Positions 54,116 to 62,772 of a stretch of DNA of 64,000 nucleotides are shown in pieces (position 1 is the first letter of the stretch; every line of letters starts with the position of its first letter). The stretch covers positions 6,944,001 to 7,008,000 of the forward strand of contig NZ_JAPEOX010000001.1 of NCBI RefSeq assembly GCF_026340675.1, in the 5' to 3' direction. The translations under genes were made by a program, and so were the position numbers. Below the pieces are notes generated by a model that had not been told where the DNA came from, did no database searches, and saw only the letters and a program-made list of their open reading frames with translations. The stretch comes from Streptomyces sp. NBC_01264 (lineage in GTDB: Bacteria > Actinomycetota > Actinomycetes > Streptomycetales > Streptomycetaceae).

Positions 54116-55636
54116 GTGGGTGTTCGAAGCGCACCCCGGAAGGGCAACCGTGCGGGAGGAGCGACACTCGTGCCTTTGACGGCTTGGACGGGCGAGGAGG
54201 CCACGGCCGGGGCACAGGTCCCCGCGCGGGCGGCCCGGATCATGGAGAACCGGGCCACGGAGACACGGCACTTCGCCGAACGGGGTCCGGGGCCGGGGCC
54301 GGGTCCGGATGGGGTTTCGGGTCCGGCCGGGGCTTCCGGTTCGGCCGGGGTTTCGGGCGAGGGGATCCTGCGCAGGCAGGCACAACGGGAGTCCGCGGCA
54401 CGGACGTACGCACGCTCCCTGCCCATCGTGCCCGTGCGCGCAAGGGGGTTGACCATCGAGGGCGCGGACGGACGCCGCTACCTCGACTGCCTCTCCGGCG
54501 CCGGAACCCTCGCGCTCGGCCACAACCACCCGGTGGTGCTCGAAGCCATCCGCGGGGTCCTCGACTCGGGGGCCCCGCTGCACGTTCTGGACCTCGCGAC
54601 ACCGGTCAAGGACGCCTTCACCACCGAGCTGTTCGCCAACCTGCCGGCGGAGCTGGCCGCCGACGCCCGCATCCAGTTCTGCGGTCCGGCCGGGACGGAC
54701 GCGGTGGAGGCCGCGCTCACCCTCGTCCGTACCGCGACCGGCCGGTCGGGGCTGCTCGCCTTCACCGGCGCCTACCACGGGATGACCGCGGGGGCGCTGG
54801 CCGCCTCCGGCGGGGCCACGGACGTACGGGTGACCCGGCTGCCGTATCCGCAGGACCACCGCTGCCCGTTCGGAGTCGGCGGGGCCGAGGGGGCGGAACT
54901 GTCGGCCCGTTGGACGCGGAGCCTGCTGGACGACCCCAAGAGCGGGGTGACCGCGCCGGCCGGAATGATCGTCGAACCCGTCCAGGGAGAGGGCGGAGTC
55001 CACCCCGCCCCCGACGCCTGGCTGCGCAGGATGCGGGAGATCACGGCGGAGCGGGGGATCCCGCTGATCGCCGACGAGGTCCAGACGGGGGTCGGGCGCA
55101 CCGGAGCCTTCTGGGGGGTCGACCACGCGGGGGTCGTCCCCGACGTGATGGTGCTCTCCAAGGCCATCGGGGGCAGCCTGCCGCTCGCGGTGATCGTGTA
55201 CCGCGCGGAGCTGGACCAGTGGGCCCCGGGCGCCCACGCCGGCACCTTCCGCGGCAACCAGCTCGCCATGGCGGCGGGCACCGCGACCCTGGCCTTCGTC
55301 CGGGAGAACGCCCTCGCGGAGCGCGCGGCGACCCTGGGCGCGCACATGCTCACCGCTCTGCGCGGCCTGATCCCGGCCCATCCCTGCGTGGCGGACGTAC
55401 GGGGCCGCGGCCTGATGCTCGGCGTCGAACTTGCCGACCCGGACACGGGGGAGTCCGCGCCCGCCCTCGCGGCAGCCGTCCGCCAGGCGTGCCTGGACCG
55501 CGGCCTGATCGTGGAACTCGGCGGCCGCCACTCCAGCGTCGTCCGCCTCCTCCCCCCGCTCACCCTGACCGACGAACAGGCCGCGGCCGTCCTCGACCGC
55601 CTCGCCGACGCCATCTCCGCCGCCACCCGCCGCTAA
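54116..55636 (+). CDS. diaminobutyrate-2-oxoglutarate aminotransferase, siderophore pathway (RhbA-like)
   Basis: A 506-residue class III PLP aminotransferase. The PLP lysine is Lys349 in VLSKAIGG, the cofactor Asp is in LIADEVQTGVGRTG, and GPAGTDAVEAALTLVRTATGR and EPVQGEGGVHP are typical of DABA aminotransferases. It would make 2,4-diaminobutyrate, the precursor of diaminopropane in rhizobactin- and schizokinen-type siderophores. The first 95 residues are weakly conserved and include a Gly/Pro/Ser repeat (about 57-83). GTG 54116 has a G-rich ribosome site; ATG 54242 is another possible start. The NIS gene begins eight bases after the stop. Confidence 0.85.
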   Translation: MGVRSAPRKGNRAGGATLVPLTAWTGEEATAGAQVPARAARIMENRATETRHFAERGPGPGPGPDGVSGPAGASGSAGVSGEGILRRQAQRESAARTYARSLPIVPVRARGLTIEGADGRRYLDCLSGAGTLALGHNHPVVLEAIRGVLDSGAPLHVLDLATPVKDAFTTELFANLPAELAADARIQFCGPAGTDAVEAALTLVRTATGRSGLLAFTGAYHGMTAGALAASGGATDVRVTRLPYPQDHRCPFGVGGAEGAELSARWTRSLLDDPKSGVTAPAGMIVEPVQGEGGVHPAPDAWLRRMREITAERGIPLIADEVQTGVGRTGAFWGVDHAGVVPDVMVLSKAIGGSLPLAVIVYRAELDQWAPGAHAGTFRGNQLAMAAGTATLAFVRENALAERAATLGAHMLTALRGLIPAHPCVADVRGRGLMLGVELADPDTGESAPALAAAVRQACLDRGLIVELGGRHSSVVRLLPPLTLTDEQAAAVLDRLADAISAATRR

Positions 55637-55644
55637 GGACCCCC

Positions 55645-58600
55645 ATGCCCGCCCCCCTCCACCCCGCGTCCCCGCTCCCCCCGACAGGCTCGGGCCCCCC
55701 GCTCCGCCCACCCACCCCGGCCCCCACCCACCCCTCGGCCACGGAGCCCCGGACCCTTCCCGCGCCCCCACCGTCGGCAGCACAGGACGCCACCTCGTCC
55801 CCGCAGCCGGCCCCGCGGTCCGCTACGTCGGGCCCCTCCTCCAGCCCGGCCACCCTGGCGGTGCCGCCGTCCGCAGCATCGGGCGCCACCTCGGCCCCGC
55901 CGTTCCTGGCGTCGGGCCCCAGCTTCCCGTCGGCTGCTCCCACGGCGGGGCCGTCCGTGGGGTTGGGCGCCACCCTCCCCTCGGCCGTTCCTACCGAGTC
56001 CCCGGCTCCTCTCGCGATGGCGCCGTCCACAGCGGTGGGCGCCTCCTTCACCCCGGCCACTTCGGCGCCACAGCCGTCCGCGGTGTCGGGTACCCCCTCG
56101 TCGGCGCATCCCACGGTGGGGCCGTTCGCGGCGTTGGGCGTCGCCCGCCCCTCGGCCGTTCCCACGGAGTCCCCGGCCGCCGCGGTCACGCCGTCCTCGG
56201 CGTCGGGCGCCACCTTCACCCCGGCCACCCTGACGGCACAGCCTGCCTCTGCGGCGGGTCCCGTCTTGCCCTCGGACGGTCCTACGGAGTCTTCGGCCGC
56301 TCCCGCGGTGGTGCCATCTGCGGGGTTCGGTGCCACCTCCCCCTCGGCCACCGTGGCGGCACTGCCGTCCGTGGCGCCGGGTACCCCCTCCTCGGCCGCT
56401 CCCCCAGCGGCGCTGTCCGTGGCGGTGGGTGTCACCTCCACCTCGGCCGCTCCCACGGAGCCCCAGGCCCCCTCCACGGCGCCGCCGCTCACCCCCTCGG
56501 GCCCCGCCCTCGGGGCGCCCGTTTCCGCGCAGCCACCTGCCAACCCCCCGCAGCCGCAGCAGACTTTGACCGCTGTCACCCCATCTCCGCCGACTCCGGC
56601 TCCGCTGGGATCTGTACGACCTCAGGCCGCCGCCACCCCGCTCACCACGGCGCCGGGGTCATCACAGCCTCCGACCGCGTCCGACCCAGCGCCCACGCGC
56701 GCCACCCCGCTGCGGTCCCCCTCTGCTCCGGCCGAGCCCGCGCCGCCGATGCCGACGCACGCTGAGCCACTGCCGTCACCGCACTCCCCACTTGCCCCTG
56801 TCCTCCCGGCCGCTTCTTCGCCGCCCACGTCCGTGGCTGCCGAACCGCAACGGCTGCCGCTCGCTCCGGCTGAGCCCGCGCCGCTGACGCCGATGCCCGC
56901 TGGGCCAGCGCTGTCGCCGGACTCGGCACCGACCCCCGCCCACGCGCTGACGGGTTCTACGGATCCGTTGGGTTCGCCGCTCCCCCCGACTGCACCTGTG
57001 CCACTCGCCTCCGAGCCTGATGAGGCCGCCCTGCCGCCGGCACCGGCTGATCCGGTGCTGTCGCGCCATTCCGCGCCGACCGCGCCCGCCGCCCCTCCGC
57101 CATCAGCGCCCGCTGATCGGCTGGGTTCGCCGCTCCCGTCGGCCGCAGCCATGGCGCCTTCAGCACCTGGCGATGCGCCACGGTCCTTGCCCGCTCCAGC
57201 CGAGTCCGTCCTCCCATCGCCGATGCCGTCCGCGCCCGCCACCGGGCTACCGCTGTCGGCGCATGTCGATCCGCTACGGTCCCTCCTCGCTGCGGCCACG
57301 CCGCAGCCGGTGCCCGCCGCTACAACGCCGATGTCGGCACCAACCCTGGAGACGCCACCGAGGGGTGGGATCGATCCGGTCCCTCCGAACGCCCAGGGCT
57401 CTCCCGCTGCCCGCGGCTACGGACACACGCCGACGACGCCCCTCCCCGGCAACTCTTCACCGCAGCCTGCTCAGGGGGAGTCCAGACTCCCCTCAACGGC
57501 GTCAGCCCCTCATCCCGACATCCTGCCCATGGCCGCGCCGGCTTCGGCTGCCGCACCCGGGCACCAGCCCTCGCACTTTCCGAACGCAGGCCTCCCACAG
57601 CACCCCGGCTCCACCCCCGAGGCCCAACGAACTACTTCGAGCGCGCCGACACCTCCCCCCGCCGACCCAGCCGGGCCCAACCCGCCATGGACCCCGACCA
57701 TCGAATCCACGCCCACCCCAGCCGGGGGAGCCGGGCCCGTGTCACGGTCGCCCTCGACCTCCGGAGCGGACCCCATGTCGCCGCCCACCTCAGCCGGCGG
57801 AGCCGGGCCTGTGCCGCCGTCGCACCCGACCTCCGGAGCGGAGCCCACGTCGCCGTCGGCCCCAGCCTGGGGGGCCGGGCCCGTGCTGCTGTCGCCCCCG
57901 ACCTCCGGAGCGGACCCCATGCCGACGCCCACCCCAGCCGGGGGAGCCGAGCCCATGTCGCCGTCACCTTCGACCTCTGGAGCCGCGCCCATGTCGCTGG
58001 CCGAACCGGCCCCAAGCGCCGGGCCAATGTTCTTGTCGCCCCCGGCCCCGGAAGGGGAGCCCATGTCGCCGTCACCCTCGACTTCCGGAGCCGCGCCCAT
58101 GTCATTGGACGACCTAGCCCCAGGTGCCGGGCCCCCGTTGCTGTCGGCATCGCCCCCGGGAGTCGCGGCTCCGCCGTTGTCGGTCTCGGCTTCCGGTGCC
58201 GGGCCCGTGCTGCCGTCGCTCTCGGCTCCCGAACTCGCGCCCATGCCGCCGTCAGCCGCCGCGTGGGGAGATGCGCCCCCGTTGCCGGCCGACGCGACCC
58301 CAGGTGCCGCGCCCACACCGCTGGCCGCGCCGCCCCCGGGAGTCGCGCCTCCGCCGCTCTCGGCCTCGCCTTCCGGAGCCGCGCCCATGTCGTTGGCCGA
58401 CGTAACTCCAGGTGCCGGGCCCATGGCGCTGTCGGCCCCGCCCCCGGGAGTCGCACCCATGTCGTTGACTGCCCCGGCCTCAGGTGCCGTATCTGCGCCG
58501 CCGTCGGCCGAGGGCCTGGGAGAGGGGCCCATGGTGCCGTCAGCTGCTGCCGGGGGAGCCGCGGCTACCCCGCCCTCGTCCCCGCCCTCGGCCCCGGCCT

Positions 58601-60078
58601 CGGGGGGCGGGTCCATGTCGCCCTCGGGCCCGGCGCCTGCGCCAGATGCCGGGTTGACGCCGCCTCTGGATGGCGGCCCCTCACCGTTCCTGGGGGCCTC
58701 CACCGAGTACCTGCGGGCCCGGCCTCCGAGGCCCGCCGGTACCGAGTCCGCAGCGCCCGGTTCGCGCACGGCCCCGGCCGTTACGGGGGTCCCGGAGGGG
58801 GTGTCTCCGGTCAGCGACACCTCGGCCGAAGCAGCTGCTCCGGCGCCGCCGCCGGGACCGTGCCCGGCCCAGCCTTCGGAGCCCGCCGGTGCCGAGCCTG
58901 CGGCTTCCGGTCCGCGGACCGTCCTGGCCGTCCCCGGGGTTTCGGAGGGGGCGTCCGCCGGTAGCGTCGGCTCGGCCGGAACTGCTGCTTCGGCGCAGCC
59001 CGCGCCCTTGCCTTCCCCGGGTGGCAGGCCGGCCCCGTCACCCTCCGGTGCTACGGCCCTCCCCGAGGGCAGCGAGACTCCGCCCGCCACCCCCGCATGG
59101 CAGCCGCCACCCGCACCGGCGGAACGTTCCCCCCGGCCCGCCGCCGAAGCTCCTGTGCCCGGCGGGTCGACACCTCCTCCCACAGCTTGGCCGCCGCTGC
59201 TCGCTCCGGAGGGCGGATATCCCCGGCCCGCCGCCGAAGCGCCCGTGCCCGACGGGGCGTTCACTCCCCCCACGGCTTGGCCGCCGCTGCTCGCGCCGGT
59301 GGACGGATATCCCCTGCGCGCGGCCGAAGAGCCCTTGCCCGGCGGGTTGTTGCCTCCCTCCACGGCGTTGCCGCCGCTGCTCGCGCCGGAGGGTGGGTCC
59401 CTCCGGCCCACCCTCGATGTGGCCATGCCGGGCGGATCTACTCCTGCTCCTGCCACCACCGCATGGCCGCCGCTGCTCGCCCCAGCGGACGGTTCCCGTC
59501 AGGCCGCCGCCGATTTGCCCGTCGCCACCGTGTGGCCGCCGTTGGCCGGTGCCTTGGCGCAGCACGGGGCACCGGCTCTCGGCGACGCCATGGGCAGGGC
59601 GTCTTCGGCCGTGGCTTCCCGGTCGGCCACCGATGCCGCGGCCGACACCGGCCGGCCCGCCGAGGGCTCCGCGGACGCTCTCGCGGGGTGCCGCGGGGCG
59701 GAGGTTCGGGGGGCTGCTTCCGGTCCCGGCTCGTCGGCCGCCGACCCGGGGTCGCCGGGCGAGGGACGTTCGGACGAGCCGGTCGGGGGAGGGCAGGGCA
59801 AGGCCTCGTTCCAGGGGCCTTCCGTGGCGGCCCCCTCGGTATCCGGTTCCACCGGCACGCCCACGGCCGCGGCGGACCCGGGCTCCCCACGGCACGGCGC
59901 AGCCGGGCCCGGGGAGCGGGCCGGAGCGGCCGCGGCGCCGGGCGACGGCTTCGGCGGGCCTGCCGGTACGTTCCCGGGCATGCCGGCCGCGGGCATGCCC
60001 TGGCCGCCGGCCGAGCCGCAGGCACCCGCCGCGGTGCCACGGCAGAAGGACGGCTCCGTCCGACCCCGCGCGGGAGCG
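55645..60078 (+). repeat. degenerate repeat tract encoding the N-terminal extension
   Basis: About 4.4 kb of repetitive coding sequence without a stop in the frame of the NIS synthetase. Two styles can be seen. Up to about 57.6 kb there are SAVPTESPA / PSVGLGA-like blocks. From about 57.7 to 58.6 kb there are blocks of roughly 50-70 bases containing CCGGAGC and CCCATGTCG that encode SGAxPMS units. From 59.1 to 59.5 kb larger units contain WPPLLAPxxG and PRPAAEAPVP. Confidence 0.7.
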
Positions 60079-61908
60079 GCCGACCCGCTGGACCACCCCG
60101 ACCCCAGGGTCGCCGCCGAGGCCGCCTCGGTGGAGAACCTGCTGCGCTGCTGGGTCCGCGAGACCGGAGTCGAACAGCCCGTCGGTCCCGTCCTGCGCAT
60201 CCCCCTTCCGGCATCGGGCGCCGCCCTGCTCGTCGCGGTCCGCTACTGGTCCGCGGCCGGCTGGCACCGCTTCGGCCCGGCCCGCATCGACGGCGTTCCC
60301 GCCGACGCCCCCGCCGTGGACGCGGTCACCCTCGCGGCGCTGATCTCCCGCGAGGGCGAAGGAGCAGGCCACGGAAGCAGCATCCACACAGACGACACGG
60401 CCCACGTACACGGCGCGGCCCACGTACACGGCGCGGCCCACGTACACGGCGCGGCCCACGTACACGGCGCCCCCGGCGGCGCCGAACTCGTCGGCCGGGT
60501 CGCCGACTCGGTACGCAGGACCACCGAGTTCATCACCGATCGCCGTCAACGCCCGGCCGCGCCCGCCCCCGTCGCCGGGGACCGGTTCCTCACCGCCGAA
60601 CAGTCCCTCCTCCTGGGCCACCCGCTGCACCCGACCCCGAAGAGCCGCGAAGGGCTCTCCGAGGCCGAAGTCCGCCGCTACTCACCCGAACTGCACGGCT
60701 CCTTCCCCCTGCACTGGGTGGCGGTCGCACCCGCCGCCCTCGCCACCGACTCCGCCTGGACCGAACGCGGTCGTCCGGTCTCCGCCGCCCGGCTCCTGGG
60801 CCGCCTCGCCCCAGGGCTCCCGGTGCCCGACGGCGCCACCCCCCTTCCCCTTCACCCCTGGCAGGCCCGCGACCTGCTCCAGCGCCCCGCCGCAGCAGCC
60901 CTCGGCGACGCGGGACTCCTGCACGACCTGGGCCCGTACGGCGCCCCCTGGTATCCGACCTCCTCCATCCGCACCGTCCACCAGCCCGGCGCCCCCGCGA
61001 TGCTCAAGCTCTCCCTGGGCCTGCGCATCACCAACTCCCTTCGCGAGAACCTCCGCAAGGAACTGCACCGCGGCATCGAGGTGCACCGGCTGCTCCGCAC
61101 CGGACTCGCGGAGCGGTGGCAGGCCGCCCACCCCGGCTTCGACATCGTCCGCGATCCCGCGTGGGTCGCCGCCGACGCCCTGGACGGCACCCCCGTCCCC
61201 GGACTCGACGTCCTGCTGCGGCACAACCCCTTCCGACCGGGCGACGACGCCCTCTGTGTCGCGGCGCTCACCGCACCCCGTCCGTGGCCCGGGCGGACCA
61301 CCATGAGCTCCCGGCTCGCCGAGACCGTCTCGCGCCTCGCCACCACCACCGGGCGGACGACCTCCGCCGTCGCCGCCGAGTGGTTCCTGCGCTACCTCGA
61401 ACACGTCGTCCTGCCGGTCCTCGCCTTCGACGCGCTCGCCGGGATCGCCCTCGAAGCGCACCAGCAGAACACGCTGGTCCTCCTCGACCCGGCCGGCTGG
61501 CCGGTCGGCGGCCGCTACCGCGACAACCAGGGCTACTACTTCCGCGACTCCCGCCGCGAGGAACTGGAGCGCAGGCTCCCCGGAATCGGCGCCACGAGCG
61601 ACACCTTCGTCTCGGACGCCGTCACCGACGAACGCTTCGCCTACTACCTCGGCATCAACAACGTGTTCGGTCTCATCGGGGCCTTCGGATCCCAGCGGCT
61701 CGCCGACGAGCGCATCCTGCTGGCCGCCTTCCGTCGTTTCCTGGGCAAGACGAGGGGCCTCGGCCCGCTCCCCGAGAGGCTGCTCGACTCGCCCACCCTG
61801 CGCTGCAAGGCGAATCTGCTCACCCGCCTCGGAGGTCTGGACGAGCTGGTCGGCCCCGTCGACACCCAGTCCGTCTACGTCACCATCGCCAACCCCCTTC
61901 ACGATTGA
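55645..61908 (+). CDS. IucA/IucC-type NIS siderophore synthetase with a giant disordered N-terminal extension (RhbC-like)
   Basis: A 2,087-codon frame. Residues 1 to about 1,478 are almost only Pro, Ala, Ser, Thr and Gly, in degenerate repeats such as GAGPVLLSPPTSGADPM and TESPA, with no recognisable fold. Residues about 1,479-2,087 are a normal NIS synthetase: HPDPRVAAEAASVENLLRCW, LPLHPWQARD (near 1,737), LKLSLGLRITNSLRENLRKE (near 1,788) and GGRYRDNQGYYFRD. It would join a carboxylate to an amine or hydroxylamine using ATP. ATG 55645 follows the aminotransferase stop with AAGGA overlapping that stop, a good start; ATG codons near 59980 are the conservative alternative. Third positions in the extension are less GC-biased than in neighbours. 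A His-rich repeat lies at 1,587-1,610. Confidence 0.75.
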   Translation: MPAPLHPASPLPPTGSGPPLRPPTPAPTHPSATEPRTLPAPPPSAAQDATSSPQPAPRSATSGPSSSPATLAVPPSAASGATSAPPFLASGPSFPSAAPTAGPSVGLGATLPSAVPTESPAPLAMAPSTAVGASFTPATSAPQPSAVSGTPSSAHPTVGPFAALGVARPSAVPTESPAAAVTPSSASGATFTPATLTAQPASAAGPVLPSDGPTESSAAPAVVPSAGFGATSPSATVAALPSVAPGTPSSAAPPAALSVAVGVTSTSAAPTEPQAPSTAPPLTPSGPALGAPVSAQPPANPPQPQQTLTAVTPSPPTPAPLGSVRPQAAATPLTTAPGSSQPPTASDPAPTRATPLRSPSAPAEPAPPMPTHAEPLPSPHSPLAPVLPAASSPPTSVAAEPQRLPLAPAEPAPLTPMPAGPALSPDSAPTPAHALTGSTDPLGSPLPPTAPVPLASEPDEAALPPAPADPVLSRHSAPTAPAAPPPSAPADRLGSPLPSAAAMAPSAPGDAPRSLPAPAESVLPSPMPSAPATGLPLSAHVDPLRSLLAAATPQPVPAATTPMSAPTLETPPRGGIDPVPPNAQGSPAARGYGHTPTTPLPGNSSPQPAQGESRLPSTASAPHPDILPMAAPASAAAPGHQPSHFPNAGLPQHPGSTPEAQRTTSSAPTPPPADPAGPNPPWTPTIESTPTPAGGAGPVSRSPSTSGADPMSPPTSAGGAGPVPPSHPTSGAEPTSPSAPAWGAGPVLLSPPTSGADPMPTPTPAGGAEPMSPSPSTSGAAPMSLAEPAPSAGPMFLSPPAPEGEPMSPSPSTSGAAPMSLDDLAPGAGPPLLSASPPGVAAPPLSVSASGAGPVLPSLSAPELAPMPPSAAAWGDAPPLPADATPGAAPTPLAAPPPGVAPPPLSASPSGAAPMSLADVTPGAGPMALSAPPPGVAPMSLTAPASGAVSAPPSAEGLGEGPMVPSAAAGGAAATPPSSPPSAPASGGGSMSPSGPAPAPDAGLTPPLDGGPSPFLGASTEYLRARPPRPAGTESAAPGSRTAPAVTGVPEGVSPVSDTSAEAAAPAPPPGPCPAQPSEPAGAEPAASGPRTVLAVPGVSEGASAGSVGSAGTAASAQPAPLPSPGGRPAPSPSGATALPEGSETPPATPAWQPPPAPAERSPRPAAEAPVPGGSTPPPTAWPPLLAPEGGYPRPAAEAPVPDGAFTPPTAWPPLLAPVDGYPLRAAEEPLPGGLLPPSTALPPLLAPEGGSLRPTLDVAMPGGSTPAPATTAWPPLLAPADGSRQAAADLPVATVWPPLAGALAQHGAPALGDAMGRASSAVASRSATDAAADTGRPAEGSADALAGCRGAEVRGAASGPGSSAADPGSPGEGRSDEPVGGGQGKASFQGPSVAAPSVSGSTGTPTAAADPGSPRHGAAGPGERAGAAAAPGDGFGGPAGTFPGMPAAGMPWPPAEPQAPAAVPRQKDGSVRPRAGAADPLDHPDPRVAAEAASVENLLRCWVRETGVEQPVGPVLRIPLPASGAALLVAVRYWSAAGWHRFGPARIDGVPADAPAVDAVTLAALISREGEGAGHGSSIHTDDTAHVHGAAHVHGAAHVHGAAHVHGAPGGAELVGRVADSVRRTTEFITDRRQRPAAPAPVAGDRFLTAEQSLLLGHPLHPTPKSREGLSEAEVRRYSPELHGSFPLHWVAVAPAALATDSAWTERGRPVSAARLLGRLAPGLPVPDGATPLPLHPWQARDLLQRPAAAALGDAGLLHDLGPYGAPWYPTSSIRTVHQPGAPAMLKLSLGLRITNSLRENLRKELHRGIEVHRLLRTGLAERWQAAHPGFDIVRDPAWVAADALDGTPVPGLDVLLRHNPFRPGDDALCVAALTAPRPWPGRTTMSSRLAETVSRLATTTGRTTSAVAAEWFLRYLEHVVLPVLAFDALAGIALEAHQQNTLVLLDPAGWPVGGRYRDNQGYYFRDSRREELERRLPGIGATSDTFVSDAVTDERFAYYLGINNVFGLIGAFGSQRLADERILLAAFRRFLGKTRGLGPLPERLLDSPTLRCKANLLTRLGGLDELVGPVDTQSVYVTIANPLHD
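60403..60474 (+). repeat. 18-bp tandem repeat encoding His-Val-His-Gly-Ala-Ala units
   Basis: Four copies of CACGTACACGGCGCGGCC (the last altered at its end) inside the NIS synthetase core, encoding HVHGAA four times, in a loop just after LISREGEGAGHG. In-frame and tolerated by the fold as far as can be seen. Confidence 0.9.
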
Positions 61909-61940
61909 CGCGTCAGCACCGATACGGAGAAGAGCCCCCG

Positions 61941-62636
61941 ATGCCCTCCACCGACTTCCACACCGGCGTGCTCCTCACCGATGTGCACCGCACCGTCGCG
62001 ACCGATGTGCACCGCACCATCGCGCCGCGTCTCAGCGCGGAGTCACTGCCCCAGCTCGCCGAAGCCGATCTGCTCGACTCCCCGGCGGCCTGGGGTGGCG
62101 TCGCGACGCGGTCCGGTGTCTTCCGCCTCGAACCCGTCCGGCTCGACCGCGACCTGGAGCTGCTCACGACGTGGATGAACGACCCGGAGGTGGACGCCTA
62201 TTGGGAACTCGCCGGCCCCGCGGGCGTCACCGCCGCCCACGTATGGGCGCAGGCGGTCGGGGACAGCCTCAGCATCCCGTGTCTCGGCATCCTCGACGGC
62301 ACGCCGATGAGCTACTGGGAGATCTACCGGGCCGACCTGGACCCGCTCTCCGCCCACTACCCGGCGCGTCCCCACGACACGGGTATCCACCTGCTCATCG
62401 GAGACGGCACGAACCGCGGCCGAGGTCTGGGCACCGCGCTCGTGCGCGCCGTCGCCGACCTGGTGCTCGACAACCGCCCCCGCTGCATGCGCGTCATCGC
62501 CGAACCGGACATCCGCAACACCCCCTCCGTCTCAGCCTTCCTGAACTCCGGCTTCCGCTGCCCCACCGAGATCGAACTGCCCGGCAAGCGAGCCGCCCTG
62601 ATGATCCGCGAGCGGGCGCTGCGCAATCTCCTCTGA
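61941..62636 (+). CDS. GNAT acyltransferase of siderophore biosynthesis (RhbD/IucB-like)
   Basis: A 231-residue protein with an IucB-type GNAT domain from about residue 58: FRLEPVRLDRDLELLTTWMNDPEV, LGILDGTPMSYWEIYRAD, and the acetyl-CoA loop GTNRGRGLGTAL. It would acylate the hydroxylated diamine of the siderophore. The N-terminus contains a 24-base duplication (61978-62025) giving TDVHRT twice. ATG 61941 follows GGAGAAGAGC. It lies 32 bases after the NIS synthetase gene. Confidence 0.87.
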   Translation: MPSTDFHTGVLLTDVHRTVATDVHRTIAPRLSAESLPQLAEADLLDSPAAWGGVATRSGVFRLEPVRLDRDLELLTTWMNDPEVDAYWELAGPAGVTAAHVWAQAVGDSLSIPCLGILDGTPMSYWEIYRADLDPLSAHYPARPHDTGIHLLIGDGTNRGRGLGTALVRAVADLVLDNRPRCMRVIAEPDIRNTPSVSAFLNSGFRCPTEIELPGKRAALMIRERALRNLL

Positions 62637-62772
62637 GCCCTTCCGATCTCCTCTGATCTCCTCCAGGCACCGCCCCGCAGTCCCCGCAGTTCCCGTTCAT
62701 CTCGTCAGTTCCCGCACCCATCAATCCTAAAACCCTGCGTCGCGCAGCAAAGTTCCCGACCTGAGGAGTCCC

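Noticed and set aside
57700..58650. Regularly spaced repeats considered as a CRISPR array
   Set aside because: Units are degenerate, in frame and protein-coding in character, without identical repeats, unique spacers or cas genes.
57510..59459. A 649-codon minus-strand frame with Gly/Ala repeats
   Set aside because: It mirrors the Pro/Ala/Ser tract on the plus strand; no ribosome site, no family and no operon context.
53872..61908. A single 2,678-codon frame covering the intergenic repeats, the aminotransferase region and the NIS synthetase
   Set aside because: It runs out of frame through the well-supported aminotransferase gene. The NIS gene has its own ATG at 55645 with a ribosome site, so the upstream part is a shadow frame.
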